DNA of 64,000 bases from Heyndrickxia shackletonii (GCF_001420715.1 NZ_LJJC01000004.1:2012177-2076176), one strand, 5' to 3'. Counted from the first letter of the stretch, positions 1 to 9,348 are shown. The notes: generated by a model not told the origin, from the letters alone. Numbers and translations: made by a program.

Positions 1-1949
1 TCGGAAAGTCTATTGGTTATTTACTCCCAAGCATCTATTTTGCCTGTAAAGAACGAACGCCTGTTGTAATAAGTACATATACCATACAGCTACAGGAACA
101 ATTAATGAAGAAGGAGATAAAGCTATTATCCGACATTCTTCCTTTTCCGTTTAAAACTGTTTTACTAAAGGGGAGAAGTCATTATTTAAATATGTTTAAA
201 TTTGAACAGTCTCTATCGGAAAGGGACTGGCAATATGATTCCTTACTAACAAAAATGCAAATACTGGTATGGTTGACCCAAACGGTAACAGGAGACGTGG
301 ATGAACTAAACATATCCACCGGTGGAAGTGTTTATTGGAATAGAATCAAACATGATGGTTGGCATTTAACGAAGGAAAAGGATCCATGGATTTCAAGAGA
401 CTTTTACCTGCATGCCAAAAAAACAGCACTAGATGCAGATATTATTATAACTAATCATTCCATGTTACTGACGGAGCTTGTCCAAGATATTAAGTTATTT
501 CCTGATTTTTCTTATCTTATTATGGACGAGGCACATCATTTGGAACATGCAGCCCGTCAGCATTTGTCGATTTCACTAGGATTTAATACAAGTAAATTTT
601 TGTTAAGCCGCTTAGGTATTTACGAAAAGAAGCAATTATATTATCAGCTGGAACGTTTATCAGACGCACAAAATATATCTGTTACAGTTCATGCATTTGA
701 ACTTGACTTCATGATTCATGAGCTAGATCTTTCCTTGGATGAATTATTTATGATGATTGGTCAGTTTATTCAACATTCCATTAATAAAAAGGAAAAATCT
801 CAACCAAAATTACGGATTAGATTAACGGAGGAAAGTCGAAAGAAACCTAGTTGGGAAAAAATAAAATTATGTGCAGAGCAAATTGTTGCGCTTTTTACTG
901 ATATTAGAAAAGGCATCCAAGAAAGATTAGATGCCCTAAATCAACAAAGCGGACAGTTAAAAAACAAAGAAAAAGCTTTATTGGAAGAGATGTATGGATT
1001 TATAGGGGATCTGGAACAGCTTCAAAGCAGCATATCGTCACTTGTGCTTCACCCACTGGAACATCATGTATATTGGATAGAAGGGGATAAGCGTGCTCTG
1101 CCCAATAGTATTACCATAATGGCTCAACCGGTTTCCGTCCATTCTGCTTTAAACGAGAAGCTATTTGAAAAAATGAAGAGTGTTATTCTTACTTCAGCCA
1201 CTTTAACCATTAATCATTCTTTTCACTATTTCAAAGATAGCATCGGGCTAAATTCAAATCGAAAGGTTATGGAAAAATGTATCCCTTCTCCGTTTGATTA
1301 TGAAAAGCAGACAAAATTATTCATACCGAATGATATACCTGAAATTCATCAGGTTTCCATTCAAGAATATGCACAAGACATCACCAATCATCTTATCGGT
1401 ATTGCTCAAGCAACTAAAGGAAGAATGCTTGTCTTATTTACCTCTTATGAACTATTAAGATTGGTTCATGATTATATGAAAGCTTGCGGATTATTGGAGG
1501 AATTTATTTTGATTGCTCAAGGAATCACTTCCGGGAGCAGAACACGACTTACGAAGAATTTCCAACGTTTTGATAAAGCAATACTTTTTGGAACGAACAG
1601 CTTTTGGGAAGGTGTCGATATTCCTGGTGAAGATTTATCATGTTTAGTAATGGTACGACTTCCATTTTCTCCTCCAGATGATCCAATCACAGAAGCCATT
1701 AATGAGAATTACAAACAAAAAGGGATTAATGCTTTTACGGCACATTCTTTGCCGGAAGCAATCATTAGATTCAAGCAAGGATTTGGGCGTCTAATAAGAA
1801 GGAGTACGGACAGGGGCGTTGTGATTGTCTTTGACAGAAGAATAGAAACAACCAGTTATGGAAATGCATTTATTAAATCCATACCTCCTTTGCCAATCGA
1901 GCACGGCAATTTATCGGACATTATTGATAATATCGAAAAATGGTTATAG
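1..1949 (+). CDS. dinG: DinG-family ATP-dependent helicase (5' end cut by window)
   Basis: The reading frame is open from the first bases of the window, so the start lies to the left. The first visible residues are GKS, the end of a Walker A motif, so the missing part would be the N-terminal exonuclease domain plus the start of the helicase. About 648 residues remain of a family that is near 930 in Bacillus. A DEAH box (MDEAHHLEHA) is encoded near base 520 and helicase motifs near the end (GTNSFWEGVD, QGFGRLIRR). The protein is expected to unwind DNA in an ATP-dependent way during repair. It is followed by ypmA-ypmB-aspB as in B. subtilis, which supports the name. The first internal ATG (105) lies inside the helicase domain and is not the start. 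Confidence 0.93.
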   Translation, partial: GKSIGYLLPSIYFACKERTPVVISTYTIQLQEQLMKKEIKLLSDILPFPFKTVLLKGRSHYLNMFKFEQSLSERDWQYDSLLTKMQILVWLTQTVTGDVDELNISTGGSVYWNRIKHDGWHLTKEKDPWISRDFYLHAKKTALDADIIITNHSMLLTELVQDIKLFPDFSYLIMDEAHHLEHAARQHLSISLGFNTSKFLLSRLGIYEKKQLYYQLERLSDAQNISVTVHAFELDFMIHELDLSLDELFMMIGQFIQHSINKKEKSQPKLRIRLTEESRKKPSWEKIKLCAEQIVALFTDIRKGIQERLDALNQQSGQLKNKEKALLEEMYGFIGDLEQLQSSISSLVLHPLEHHVYWIEGDKRALPNSITIMAQPVSVHSALNEKLFEKMKSVILTSATLTINHSFHYFKDSIGLNSNRKVMEKCIPSPFDYEKQTKLFIPNDIPEIHQVSIQEYAQDITNHLIGIAQATKGRMLVLFTSYELLRLVHDYMKACGLLEEFILIAQGITSGSRTRLTKNFQRFDKAILFGTNSFWEGVDIPGEDLSCLVMVRLPFSPPDDPITEAINENYKQKGINAFTAHSLPEAIIRFKQGFGRLIRRSTDRGVVIVFDRRIETTSYGNAFIKSIPPLPIEHGNLSDIIDNIEKWL

Positions 1950-1972
1950 AAACATTTTTTAACCAATAAAAA

Positions 1973-1991
1973 ACGCTGCAAAATGCAGCGT
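1973..1991. terminator. hairpin after dinG
   Basis: An 8-bp perfect stem (ACGCTGCA/TGCAGCGT) with a 3-nt loop lies 23 bases behind the dinG stop. The plus-strand side is followed by AAATAAG rather than a T run, so it is a weak terminator for dinG; the T-rich flank lies on the other strand. Confidence 0.35.
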
Positions 1992-2050
1992 AAATAAGTG
2001 TGGACTAGAAGTATTTTTTAATAATTAATCATCATTTACTGTTGTTTTAC

Positions 2051-2059
2051 TGTTATAAT
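2051..2059 (+). promoter_or_regulatory. extended -10 promoter for ypmA-ypmB
   Basis: TGTTATAAT is a perfect extended -10 element (TG-N-TATAAT) 81 bases before ypmA. No good -35 box is seen at 17 bases, which is usual for extended -10 promoters. Confidence 0.5.
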
Positions 2060-2140
2060 GATGAAGTGTAATTAATTTTATTGTTGCCTTATCGTGAGGA
2101 CCATATGAGTAACAAAATTTGTGTGTAAAGGAGGATGAAG

Positions 2141-2311
2141 ATGGAGAGTAAAATTGAAGTATTATCTTCTGTAAAGATTGAACATCATTCCGATTTATAT
2201 AAAATTGTGGACGCATTAAATCGAACTTTAAAAGAGGAAGATCTAATGTTCGGTCTTGCATTGGATTCAAAGGACGATAAAAAGGCAATTTTTACGATAT
2301 ACCGTACATAA
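2141..2311 (+). CDS. ypmA: YpmA family protein
   Basis: A 56-residue protein starting MESKIEVLSS and ending IFTIYRT. B. subtilis YpmA has the same length, lies in the same place between dinG and ypmB, and as far as I recall has closely similar ends. The start ATG follows a strong AAAGGAGGA site at about 2127-2135. The function is unknown. It is soluble and acidic-basic mixed, with no signal peptide or membrane segment. It is 11 bases from ypmB and probably cotranscribed. Confidence 0.87.
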   Translation: MESKIEVLSSVKIEHHSDLYKIVDALNRTLKEEDLMFGLALDSKDDKKAIFTIYRT

Positions 2312-2322
2312 GAGGGTAAAAT

Positions 2323-2805
2323 ATGAAAAAATGGATATTAGGAATCAGCATAGTTGTAGTAGTAGGGATTATCGGATTATTTGTAAATGTTTATTTTCAA
2401 GCAGTAAATCCATTAAATTCGGCGCATCAAACCGCAATAACAGAGGCGAAGCAAAAAGCAAATCTTGTTTCCGCTGATCAGTTTTATCAGTTTAACGGTA
2501 CTGAGAACTATTCTGTTGTGGTCGGGAAACAAAAAAACGGTACGAAGGTAGCTGTTTGGATCCCGGAAAATAAAAAAGAAAATGTAACGATTATGAAATG
2601 GGCAGATGGAATATCAAAAAAAGAAGCCTTAAATAAACTTATGGAGAAGAAAACTCCAGCGAAAATTTTAGGAATTCGTCTTGGAATGAAAGACCAAATG
2701 CCAGTTTGGGAAGTATCCTTTTTAGATAAATCAAAAAAACTTAATTATTTTTATATTGATTTTCCAAAAACAAGTAATCATTCAACATTAATTGAAAATA
2801 TTTAA
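2323..2805 (+). CDS. ypmB: YpmB, membrane-anchored protein of DUF5590 type
   Basis: A 160-residue protein, close to the 161 residues of B. subtilis YpmB. Residues 4-26 are one hydrophobic segment (ILGISIVVVV), so the rest is predicted to face outside the cell as a single-pass membrane protein. The remaining part is a small PepSY-like or DUF5590-like domain (family knowledge, not testable here). It is preceded by AAGAGGG and lies between ypmA and aspB, as in B. subtilis. The cellular role is unknown. Confidence 0.85.
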   Translation: MKKWILGISIVVVVGIIGLFVNVYFQAVNPLNSAHQTAITEAKQKANLVSADQFYQFNGTENYSVVVGKQKNGTKVAVWIPENKKENVTIMKWADGISKKEALNKLMEKKTPAKILGIRLGMKDQMPVWEVSFLDKSKKLNYFYIDFPKTSNHSTLIENI

Positions 2806-2828
2806 GGCTCTTTTATTAACATCGAATA

Positions 2829-3120
2829 GCGAGAATAATATTCAAGGAATTATGCCCGTAACTCTGGCTGATATGGAATGATGGGAACAATACTAGGAGA
2901 ATCGTGCCCGATATGGGGACTGACATGGATATACGGGAACAATACCGGGAGAATCGTGCCCGATATGGGGACTGACATGGATATACGGGAACAATATCGG
3001 GAGAATCGTGCCCAATATGGGGACTGACATGGATATACGGGAACAATATCGGGAGAATCGTGCCCAATATGTTGGCTAACCTCGAATAACGGGAACAATC
3101 CTCGAGGAATTGTGCACTAT
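2829..3120. repeat. 52-bp tandem repeat array, about six units
   Basis: Units begin at 2829, 2881, 2933, 2985, 3037 and 3089, exactly 52 bases apart. The central three are nearly identical and the outer ones are degraded. Each contains GGGAACAAT followed about 18 bases later by ATCGTGCCC, an imperfect dyad, then GGGGACTGACATGGATA. Partial GGGAAC echoes follow at 3135 and 3162. The array fills most of the 485-base gap between ypmB and aspB. Open frames across it are shadows produced by the repetition. Confidence 0.9.
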
Positions 3121-3290
3121 GTTGATTTCGTTAAGGGAACCCTAATAATTATTTTTACTTAGGGAACGTATGACAAAAGATGCCCCTAAATGGAATCTTC
3201 ATTAGGAATGAGAATCAATTTGGCATAGAAAAAATCTTGCAAAAATAGCTATAATTAACTAAAAGTGGATAGAAAAGGCAGGGAGAACCA

Positions 3291-4484
3291 ATGGAAATTA
3301 CTTTGGCAAAACGTGTTAGTGCTTTAACTCCTTCAACAACATTAGCGATTACAGCAAAGGCAAATGAAATGAAAGCGGAAGGAATCGATGTAATCGGTCT
3401 TGGAGCAGGTGAACCGGATTTCAATACTCCAGATCATATTATTGAAGCCGCAGTAAGGTCTATGAAGGAAGGAAAAACGAAATATACTGCGACAGGAGGT
3501 CTACCTGCCTTAAAGAAAGCGATTATCGATAAATTTATCCGTGACCAAGGAATTGATTATAAACCTTCTGAAATCATTGTTACGAATGGTGCTAAGCACG
3601 CATTATATACTCTTTTTCAAGTCATTTTAGACGAAGAAGATGAAGTAATAATACCAATTCCATACTGGGTCAGTTATCCGGAACAAGTAAAACTAGCAGG
3701 TGGAAAATCTGTGTTTATTACTGGTACGGAGGAAAATCAATTTAAAATCACGCCGGAACAATTAAAAGAAGCGATTACACCAAAGACAAGAGCGTTTATT
3801 ATTAACTCTCCAAGTAATCCAACCGGAATGATTTATTCTAAGGAAGAGTTAAGAGCATTAGGAGAAATTTGTTTGGAAAATGGAATCATCATTGTTTCGG
3901 ATGAAATATACGAAAAATTAGTATATGATCAACATCAGCATGTATCCATTGCGCAAATTTCGCCACTTCTTAAGGAACAAACTATTATTATTAATGGTGT
4001 ATCAAAATCTCATTCTATGACTGGCTGGAGAATAGGATATGCGGCTGGAAATGAAAAGATTATTAAGGCGATGACGGATTTGGCGAGTCATTCTACATCA
4101 AATCCGACTACTCCTTCTCAATATGGATCGATAGCGGCTTACAATGGAACACAAGAACCAGTTGAAGAAATGAGAAAAGCGTTTGAAGAAAGATTAAATA
4201 TAATCTATCCTAAGTTAATAAGTATTCCAGGCTTCAGCTGTGTGAAACCTCAAGGCGCCTTTTACTTATTTGTAAACGCGAAAGAAGCAGCTGAAATTAC
4301 AGGATATTCATCAGTAGACGCTTTTGCAAAAGGGTTATTAGAAGAAGCTAATGTTGCAGTAATACCTGGATCAGGTTTTGGAGCAGCAGATTATATTCGA
4401 CTTTCATATGCAACATCTTTAGCAAATTTTGAAAATGCGCTAACAAGAATTACATCATTCATTACTAGAAAAATGGCTGAATAA
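3291..4484 (+). CDS. aspB: aspartate aminotransferase
   Basis: A 397-residue class I PLP-dependent aminotransferase that converts aspartate and 2-oxoglutarate to oxaloacetate and glutamate in the cytosol. Visible marks are the substrate and PLP motifs GLGAGEPDFNTPDHI near the N-terminus, INSPSNPTG in the middle, SDEIYEKLVYD, and the PLP-lysine motif GVSKSHSMTGWRIGYAAG. The start ATG follows GGGAGAACC. A TATAAT box at 3250-3255 may be its -10 element. In B. subtilis aspB is followed by asnS; here a terminator and then dnaD follow. Confidence 0.95.
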   Translation: MEITLAKRVSALTPSTTLAITAKANEMKAEGIDVIGLGAGEPDFNTPDHIIEAAVRSMKEGKTKYTATGGLPALKKAIIDKFIRDQGIDYKPSEIIVTNGAKHALYTLFQVILDEEDEVIIPIPYWVSYPEQVKLAGGKSVFITGTEENQFKITPEQLKEAITPKTRAFIINSPSNPTGMIYSKEELRALGEICLENGIIIVSDEIYEKLVYDQHQHVSIAQISPLLKEQTIIINGVSKSHSMTGWRIGYAAGNEKIIKAMTDLASHSTSNPTTPSQYGSIAAYNGTQEPVEEMRKAFEERLNIIYPKLISIPGFSCVKPQGAFYLFVNAKEAAEITGYSSVDAFAKGLLEEANVAVIPGSGFGAADYIRLSYATSLANFENALTRITSFITRKMAE

Positions 4485-4506
4485 TATAATTCCTTATCTC
4501 TTAAGA

Positions 4507-4538
4507 AAGAAATCGGCTTATTTGCCGGTTTCTTTTTC
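4507..4538 (+). terminator. rho-independent terminator of aspB
   Basis: Stem AGAAATCGGC/GCCGGTTTCT with a short TTATTT loop, followed by a T run, 22 bases after the aspB stop. Confidence 0.85.
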
Positions 4539-4627
4539 TGTCTTATTCATTCTAGGATAGAATGGAAATCTATTTCGATTCTCAAGAGCAATGCACCATG
4601 ATATACTTATAAATGAGGTGTCCGATC

Positions 4628-5323
4628 ATGGATAAAGAAATAATGATGACATGGATGGAAGAAGGTAATCTCCATATTCCACAACTTTTATTGTCAAAAT
4701 ATAAGAAAATAGGCTTGAATGAAACAGAATTAGTTTTGATACTGCAAGTTCATTCTTTTCTGGAAAAGGGGAAGGACTTTCCAACGCCGGAAGAGCTTGC
4801 AAATAGAATGACAATTCCTGATAGTATTTGTGCTTCTATCCTTGGAAAATTACTTCAACATAAATTTATTTCCATAGAAGAAGGTTATGCTGAAAATAAT
4901 ATCCGCTACGAAAAATATTCGTTAAGACCTTTATGGGAAAAGTTAATAGAGGAGCTCATCTATGATAAAAAGCAGGACGAGCTAGAAAAGAATTTGATAC
5001 AGGAAACGAATTTATATACCACATTTGAAATGGAATTTGGAAGGCCATTATCTCCCTTGGAATGTGAAACTTTAGCGATGTGGCTTGATCAGGATCAGCA
5101 TAATCCGGAAATTATTAAAGCTGCATTAAAAGAATCCGTCTTATCTGGAAAAATCAACTTTAGGTATATCGACAGAATTCTTTTTGAATGGAAAAAGAAT
5201 GGGATTAAAACCATTGAACAAGCGAACAAACACGGCAAAAAGTTTCGCGAACAACGCAAATCTACAAATGTTGCTTCAAAAAGTACAAATACCGTTCCAT
5301 TTTATAATTGGTTGGAGCAATAA
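4628..5323 (+). CDS. dnaD: DNA replication initiation protein DnaD
   Basis: A 231-residue protein, matching the 232-residue B. subtilis DnaD. The N-terminal winged-helix part (about 1-110) drives oligomerisation, and the C-terminal DDBH2 part holds the conserved YIDRILFEWKKNG stretch. DnaD takes part in loading DnaC helicase at oriC and in PriA-dependent restart. I placed the start at 4628 because GAGGTG sits 8 bases upstream; the in-frame ATG at 4613 has no ribosome site. It heads the dnaD-nth-ypoC string. Confidence 0.93.
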   Translation: MDKEIMMTWMEEGNLHIPQLLLSKYKKIGLNETELVLILQVHSFLEKGKDFPTPEELANRMTIPDSICASILGKLLQHKFISIEEGYAENNIRYEKYSLRPLWEKLIEELIYDKKQDELEKNLIQETNLYTTFEMEFGRPLSPLECETLAMWLDQDQHNPEIIKAALKESVLSGKINFRYIDRILFEWKKNGIKTIEQANKHGKKFREQRKSTNVASKSTNTVPFYNWLEQ

Positions 5324-5329
5324 GAAAAG

Positions 5330-5455
5330 CATAAGCGCAGCCGCTCAAACGCAGGGATGAGTGAAATTAACACTTCAAATTTCTCCTGATGTTGACTTTT
5401 CCTAAAGGCGACGGAGAAATCCGTTAACCGATGGCTGCTTGCGCCAGACAGGATT
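5330..5455 (-). repeat. dispersed palindromic repeat, copy 1 (inverted)
   Basis: Read on the minus strand it runs GGCGCAAGCAGCCATCGG, ACGGATTTCTCCGTCGCC, AAGTCAACATCAG, then the complementary arm. It matches the copy at 25741 in the opposite orientation. It fills the gap between dnaD and nth. Confidence 0.8.
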
Positions 5456-5484
5456 AAATGTAAGAAGTAAGGTGGTATTGTTAG

Positions 5485-6138
5485 ATGTTAAACCAATCGC
5501 AAATCCGTTTTTGCCTTGATGAAATGGGAAAAATGTTTCCGGAAGCACATTGTGAATTAAATCATTCCAATCCCTTTGAATTGGTCATTGCGGTTTCTTT
5601 ATCAGCTCAATGTACTGACGCGCTGGTAAATAAAGTAACAAAACAATTATTTCAAAAATATAAAACACCAGAAGATTACTTATCCGTTTCGCTTGAGGAG
5701 CTGCAAAATGATATAAGATCAATCGGTTTATTTAGAAATAAAGCGAAAAATATTCAAAAGCTTTCTCAGATGCTTATCTCGGACTTTAATGGGGAAGTGC
5801 CAAAGGATCGTGATGAATTAACAAAATTGCCTGGTGTCGGCAGAAAAACAGCGAATGTAGTTGTATCTGTTGCATTTGGAGAACCTGCAATTGCAGTGGA
5901 TACTCACGTGGAAAGGGTAAGTAAGCGTCTAGGATTCTGCCGTTATAAGGATAGTGTTTTAGAGGTTGAAAATACTCTGATGCGAAAAGTACCCCGTGAA
6001 GAGTGGTCTATTACTCATCATCGCATGATTTTCTTTGGCCGTTATCATTGTAAAGCCCAAAATCCGCAGTGTGAAATATGCCCGCTTTTAGAATTATGCC
6101 GTGAAGGAAAAAAACGAATGAAAAAGAAAGTGATATGA
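5485..6138 (+). CDS. nth: endonuclease III
   Basis: A 217-residue bifunctional DNA glycosylase/AP lyase for oxidised pyrimidines in base excision repair. The helix-hairpin-helix LPGVGRKTANV contains the catalytic lysine, and AVDTHVERVSKRL contains the catalytic aspartate. The C-terminal iron-sulfur loop has the Cys spacing C-X6-C-X2-C-X5-C. Length and order (dnaD-nth-ypoC) match B. subtilis. Confidence 0.96.
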   Translation: MLNQSQIRFCLDEMGKMFPEAHCELNHSNPFELVIAVSLSAQCTDALVNKVTKQLFQKYKTPEDYLSVSLEELQNDIRSIGLFRNKAKNIQKLSQMLISDFNGEVPKDRDELTKLPGVGRKTANVVVSVAFGEPAIAVDTHVERVSKRLGFCRYKDSVLEVENTLMRKVPREEWSITHHRMIFFGRYHCKAQNPQCEICPLLELCREGKKRMKKKVI

Positions 6139-6139
6139 A

Positions 6140-6637
6140 TTGGATATTACCGTACCAAGAGAACTCAAACATCCTTTATTTTTCCCTGATGTAAATTTAA
6201 AAGGGATAGGTAGGGAAGGAGAAGGTATATTCTTTTTTCCTGAACTCTTATATTACACTGAGCATAGCGGGCTTGCTCCATGGCTAAATTCGGAAAATGA
6301 AATTCCTAAATTAGCTGATAAATGGAAACGGATAAAGGATGAATTAGTCTCATTGTTAAAGAAGCGCAATATAGATATAGGTTTGCAAATGTTAAAAGGT
6401 ATTGAAATATATTTTACTCTATTATTTTGGAGCAACGAAAAACCGGTTCAATTATTTGAATGGGAAAAGGAAGTTAAATTGTTGGATTGTAAGCCTATAA
6501 ACTTGGTAGAACGTCTAGGATTCATTGTGGCTAAATACCATACTTATCCTGCTTTTATCCAACTCTCGGAGCTTTTCACAGAGCAGCAAAAACACTATGC
6601 CAGAAAGATTACAATCGAAAAATATAAACAAAAATAA
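6140..6637 (+). CDS. ypoC: YpoC family protein
   Basis: A 165-residue protein of unknown function, placed between nth and ponA exactly as YpoC is in B. subtilis and of similar length. It uses a TTG start one base after the nth stop, so the two are probably translationally coupled. It has no membrane segment or signal peptide. A bidirectional terminator overlaps its last codon. Confidence 0.82.
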   Translation: MDITVPRELKHPLFFPDVNLKGIGREGEGIFFFPELLYYTEHSGLAPWLNSENEIPKLADKWKRIKDELVSLLKKRNIDIGLQMLKGIEIYFTLLFWSNEKPVQLFEWEKEVKLLDCKPINLVERLGFIVAKYHTYPAFIQLSELFTEQQKHYARKITIEKYKQK

Positions 6638-6680
6638 GGCTTCTCCTTTGTTGTTAAAGGAGAAGCCTTATTTTTGTTTT
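6636..6680. terminator. bidirectional terminator between ypoC and ponA
   Basis: A perfect 14-bp stem (AAGGCTTCTCCTTT/AAAGGAGAAGCCTT) has T runs on both strands. A second hairpin (AAAGGAGTGC/GCACTCCTTT, 6686-6712) lies in the ponA 3' region. Confidence 0.9.
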
Positions 6681-6717
6681 TTATAAAGGAGTGCCGTTCA
6701 TGCACTCCTTTATAAGA

Positions 6718-9348
6718 TTAACCATTATTATCACCAGGAGGATTAGGCGGTTGTGTTTGATTGTCTCCGTTATTTTCATTGCCAGTATCATTGCCACCGC
6801 CGCCATTATCATTACCGTTATTATTTCCGTTATCATTGCCATTGCCATTATTACCGTTGCCATTATTATTACCATTATCATTACCGTTGTTATTTCCAGA
6901 ACCATTATCGTTGCCATTACCGTTGTTATTACCGTTGTTATTACCATTATCCCCATTGTTTTGTCCATTTCCGTTTTCATTCGGATTCGGAACGGTAACC
7001 GTGATGACAGCTGGTTTACTTCGCTCTCCATTCAAGATAGCAGTAATTTCGAATGTATAGGTAGCACCCGGCTGAGGATTTGCAATGGTCATTGCTTTAT
7101 CGCTGGTTGAACCTAGTGAATTCTTAGCACCATTAATAGTACTAGTAACTTCAAAGGTGACGCCAGCATTTGCTTTAGGATGATCCCATGTTAAATTGAT
7201 TTCATTCGTATCCTTATTATAACTTCCTTTTACATTTGTAGGGGACTCAAGCTTATCATACTTTTGCGATACTTGAGATGGTTCTTCATTGCCCTTTACA
7301 AATAACTCATAAGAGATTTTATCATTTGGAGTTGATGGACTCGGTTTCTGTGCAGGGTTCGTGCCAATTTCAACCGGCAACTTCACAACGCTGTTTGGCA
7401 TTTTAAAGTCTTCTGGTTGTTTCCCTTGCTCCACATAACTAATTAAATGCTTGAACATAAGCTGTGCAATATGCTGATTAGGACCAGGTGCAATATAATT
7501 CTTTCTATCAGGGTATCCAGTCCAAATAGCACATGTGTAATCCGTGTTGTATCCTGCAAACCAAGCATCCGGAACAGCTCTAGAATCAGGAATATTGTAT
7601 TTTCTCATTTCCTCATCAGAATAATTGGTTGTTCCAGTTTTGCCTGCAAGGTTTAATCCTGGCACATATGCATCTCTACCTGTACCAGTAGGAGCAGTAA
7701 GCACGTCTTTTAACATATCCGTAATCATATATGCTGTATAATCACTCATGGCAATTTTTGGCTTGATGTCATTTTTCACAACCGTATCCCCATCGCGAAG
7801 GACGATTTTTCTTACTGTATGCGGTTTATTGTAAATGCCATTATTTCCAAATGCGGCATATGCTCCTGCCATTTGTTCAGGGGAAACATTAATTCCTCCT
7901 CCAATAGCGGATGATTCATAGATAGTATCAAAATTAAATCCTAAATTTGCTGAGAATTTTTTCGCATTATCAAAACCAACATCCATTAATGCTTTATAAG
8001 CTGGGATATTTCTTGATTCATATAATGCCTTTCTCATGGACATCTGGCCTTTATACTGTCTGTCCCAGTCGTGTAATGGTATATTTCCATGCTGATAATT
8101 GGTTGGTGTATCCATTAATTGATGGTACGTGGACCACTTATTAAATTCGATAGCTGGCCCATAATCGAGAATAGGCTTAATAGTGGAACCAGGTTGTCGT
8201 TTTGTATCAACTGCATAGTTCATTCCTCGTAAGACTTTTGGATTGCGTGAACCGCCAATGGCGCGAACTTCGCCAGTTTTCGTATCGAGCAATGTGACAC
8301 CAGCCTGAAACTTATCATCTGGATAGTTAACAATTTCATTTGTATTCATCATTTTTTCTGTATATTCTTGAGCTTTCGGATCTAATGTCGTATAAATTTT
8401 TAAGCCATCGGTGAAAACATTATAGTCGCCCATAGATTGAACTTCATCTATTACAGCATCCACAAATGCGTCATATTTTTGCTTAGCTTTTGTACGATTT
8501 TTTTGTTTCACTAATCCATAGGTAATTGGAACCTTTTTGGCATCCGCCATTTGCTGTTTGTTGATTTTATTATGCTGATACATTAAAGAAAGAACAATAT
8601 TCCTTCTTTTTTCGGCCAATTCAGGATTATCAAATGGATTGTAGTTATTTGGACTCTGTTGTATACCAGCAAGTTCGGCTACCTCTGGAAGAGTTAATTT
8701 GTTCAATGGCTTATTGTAATAATACTTTGCAGCCGTTGCAATTCCATGAACACCATTTCCCATATAGATCTTGTTTAGGTACATTTCTAATATTTCATGT
8801 TTTGTATATTGTCTTTCCAATTGAATGGATAGCCATGCTTCCTGTGCTTTCCTTTTCAGTGTTTTTTGTTCGGATAGGAAAGACATTTTTACTACCTGCT
8901 GTGTTATAGTACTAGCTCCTTCAGCACCAAATCCACGAGTTAAATTGGCCCAAACAGCACCACCTAAACGAATTGGATCAATCCCATGGTGTTTATAAAA
9001 ACGGGCATCCTCCGTTGCTAATACTGCATCTTCCACAAGTTTTGGTAAATCATCGTATCTTACATAAATTCGATTGACTGAACCTATTGTTTCAACAAGA
9101 TGATTATTTTTATCATAAATTTGCGATGCTACAGGGTCTGTTAGCATTTTTTTGTTTAATTTAGGAGCGCTGCTTGCATAATAAGCAAAAGTAGCTACTC
9201 CAGACAATAATCCAATCAAACAAATGAGAAAAAAAGCAAGGAACAATCTTTTAAAAAGAGACCGTTTTTTACGCTTTCCTTTTTTATTTGGAGCCTTTGA
9301 CGTTTGTTGTTTTCGGCGTTCCTCTCGTGTTTGATATTTATCTGCCAT
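6718..9348 (-). CDS. ponA: penicillin-binding protein 1A, class A
   Basis: An 876-residue bifunctional peptidoglycan synthase. A basic cytoplasmic tail (1-32) is followed by one membrane anchor (about 33-57). The family 51 glycosyltransferase domain has the catalytic motif EDARFYKHHG near residue 113. The transpeptidase domain follows with SXXK in RQPGSTIKP, SRN, and KTGTT. A fibronectin type III-like domain (about 690-780) leads into a tail of some 85 residues made almost only of Asn, Gly and Asp. It lies downstream of recU on the same strand, as in B. subtilis. A hairpin lies in its 3' region. The tail is the part most likely to vary between strains. Confidence 0.96.
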   Translation of the reverse strand: MADKYQTREERRKQQTSKAPNKKGKRKKRSLFKRLFLAFFLICLIGLLSGVATFAYYASSAPKLNKKMLTDPVASQIYDKNNHLVETIGSVNRIYVRYDDLPKLVEDAVLATEDARFYKHHGIDPIRLGGAVWANLTRGFGAEGASTITQQVVKMSFLSEQKTLKRKAQEAWLSIQLERQYTKHEILEMYLNKIYMGNGVHGIATAAKYYYNKPLNKLTLPEVAELAGIQQSPNNYNPFDNPELAEKRRNIVLSLMYQHNKINKQQMADAKKVPITYGLVKQKNRTKAKQKYDAFVDAVIDEVQSMGDYNVFTDGLKIYTTLDPKAQEYTEKMMNTNEIVNYPDDKFQAGVTLLDTKTGEVRAIGGSRNPKVLRGMNYAVDTKRQPGSTIKPILDYGPAIEFNKWSTYHQLMDTPTNYQHGNIPLHDWDRQYKGQMSMRKALYESRNIPAYKALMDVGFDNAKKFSANLGFNFDTIYESSAIGGGINVSPEQMAGAYAAFGNNGIYNKPHTVRKIVLRDGDTVVKNDIKPKIAMSDYTAYMITDMLKDVLTAPTGTGRDAYVPGLNLAGKTGTTNYSDEEMRKYNIPDSRAVPDAWFAGYNTDYTCAIWTGYPDRKNYIAPGPNQHIAQLMFKHLISYVEQGKQPEDFKMPNSVVKLPVEIGTNPAQKPSPSTPNDKISYELFVKGNEEPSQVSQKYDKLESPTNVKGSYNKDTNEINLTWDHPKANAGVTFEVTSTINGAKNSLGSTSDKAMTIANPQPGATYTFEITAILNGERSKPAVITVTVPNPNENGNGQNNGDNGNNNGNNNGNGNDNGSGNNNGNDNGNNNGNGNNGNGNDNGNNNGNDNGGGGNDTGNENNGDNQTQPPNPPGDNNG
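6770..6985 (-). repeat. Asn/Gly/Asp-coding microsatellite in the ponA 3' end
   Basis: Short units built from AAC/AAT and GGT/GGC codons (read on the plus strand as CATTATTACCGTT-like units) repeat over about 215 bases and encode the NG-rich tail of PBP1A. The repeats give open frames on all strands, which are shadows. Confidence 0.85.

Noticed and set aside
2816-3098. Two open frames on the minus strand across the tandem repeat
   Set aside because: They only repeat the 52-bp unit in translation, have no ribosome site and no protein-like composition.
2829-3120. CRISPR array
   Set aside because: The 52-bp units are joined directly with no variable spacers, and there are no cas genes.
6681-7110. 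Several long frames, rich in Ile/Thr or Leu/Pro, opposite the ponA 3' end
   Set aside because: They are by-products of the Asn/Gly microsatellite; ponA has full family motifs and continues through this part.
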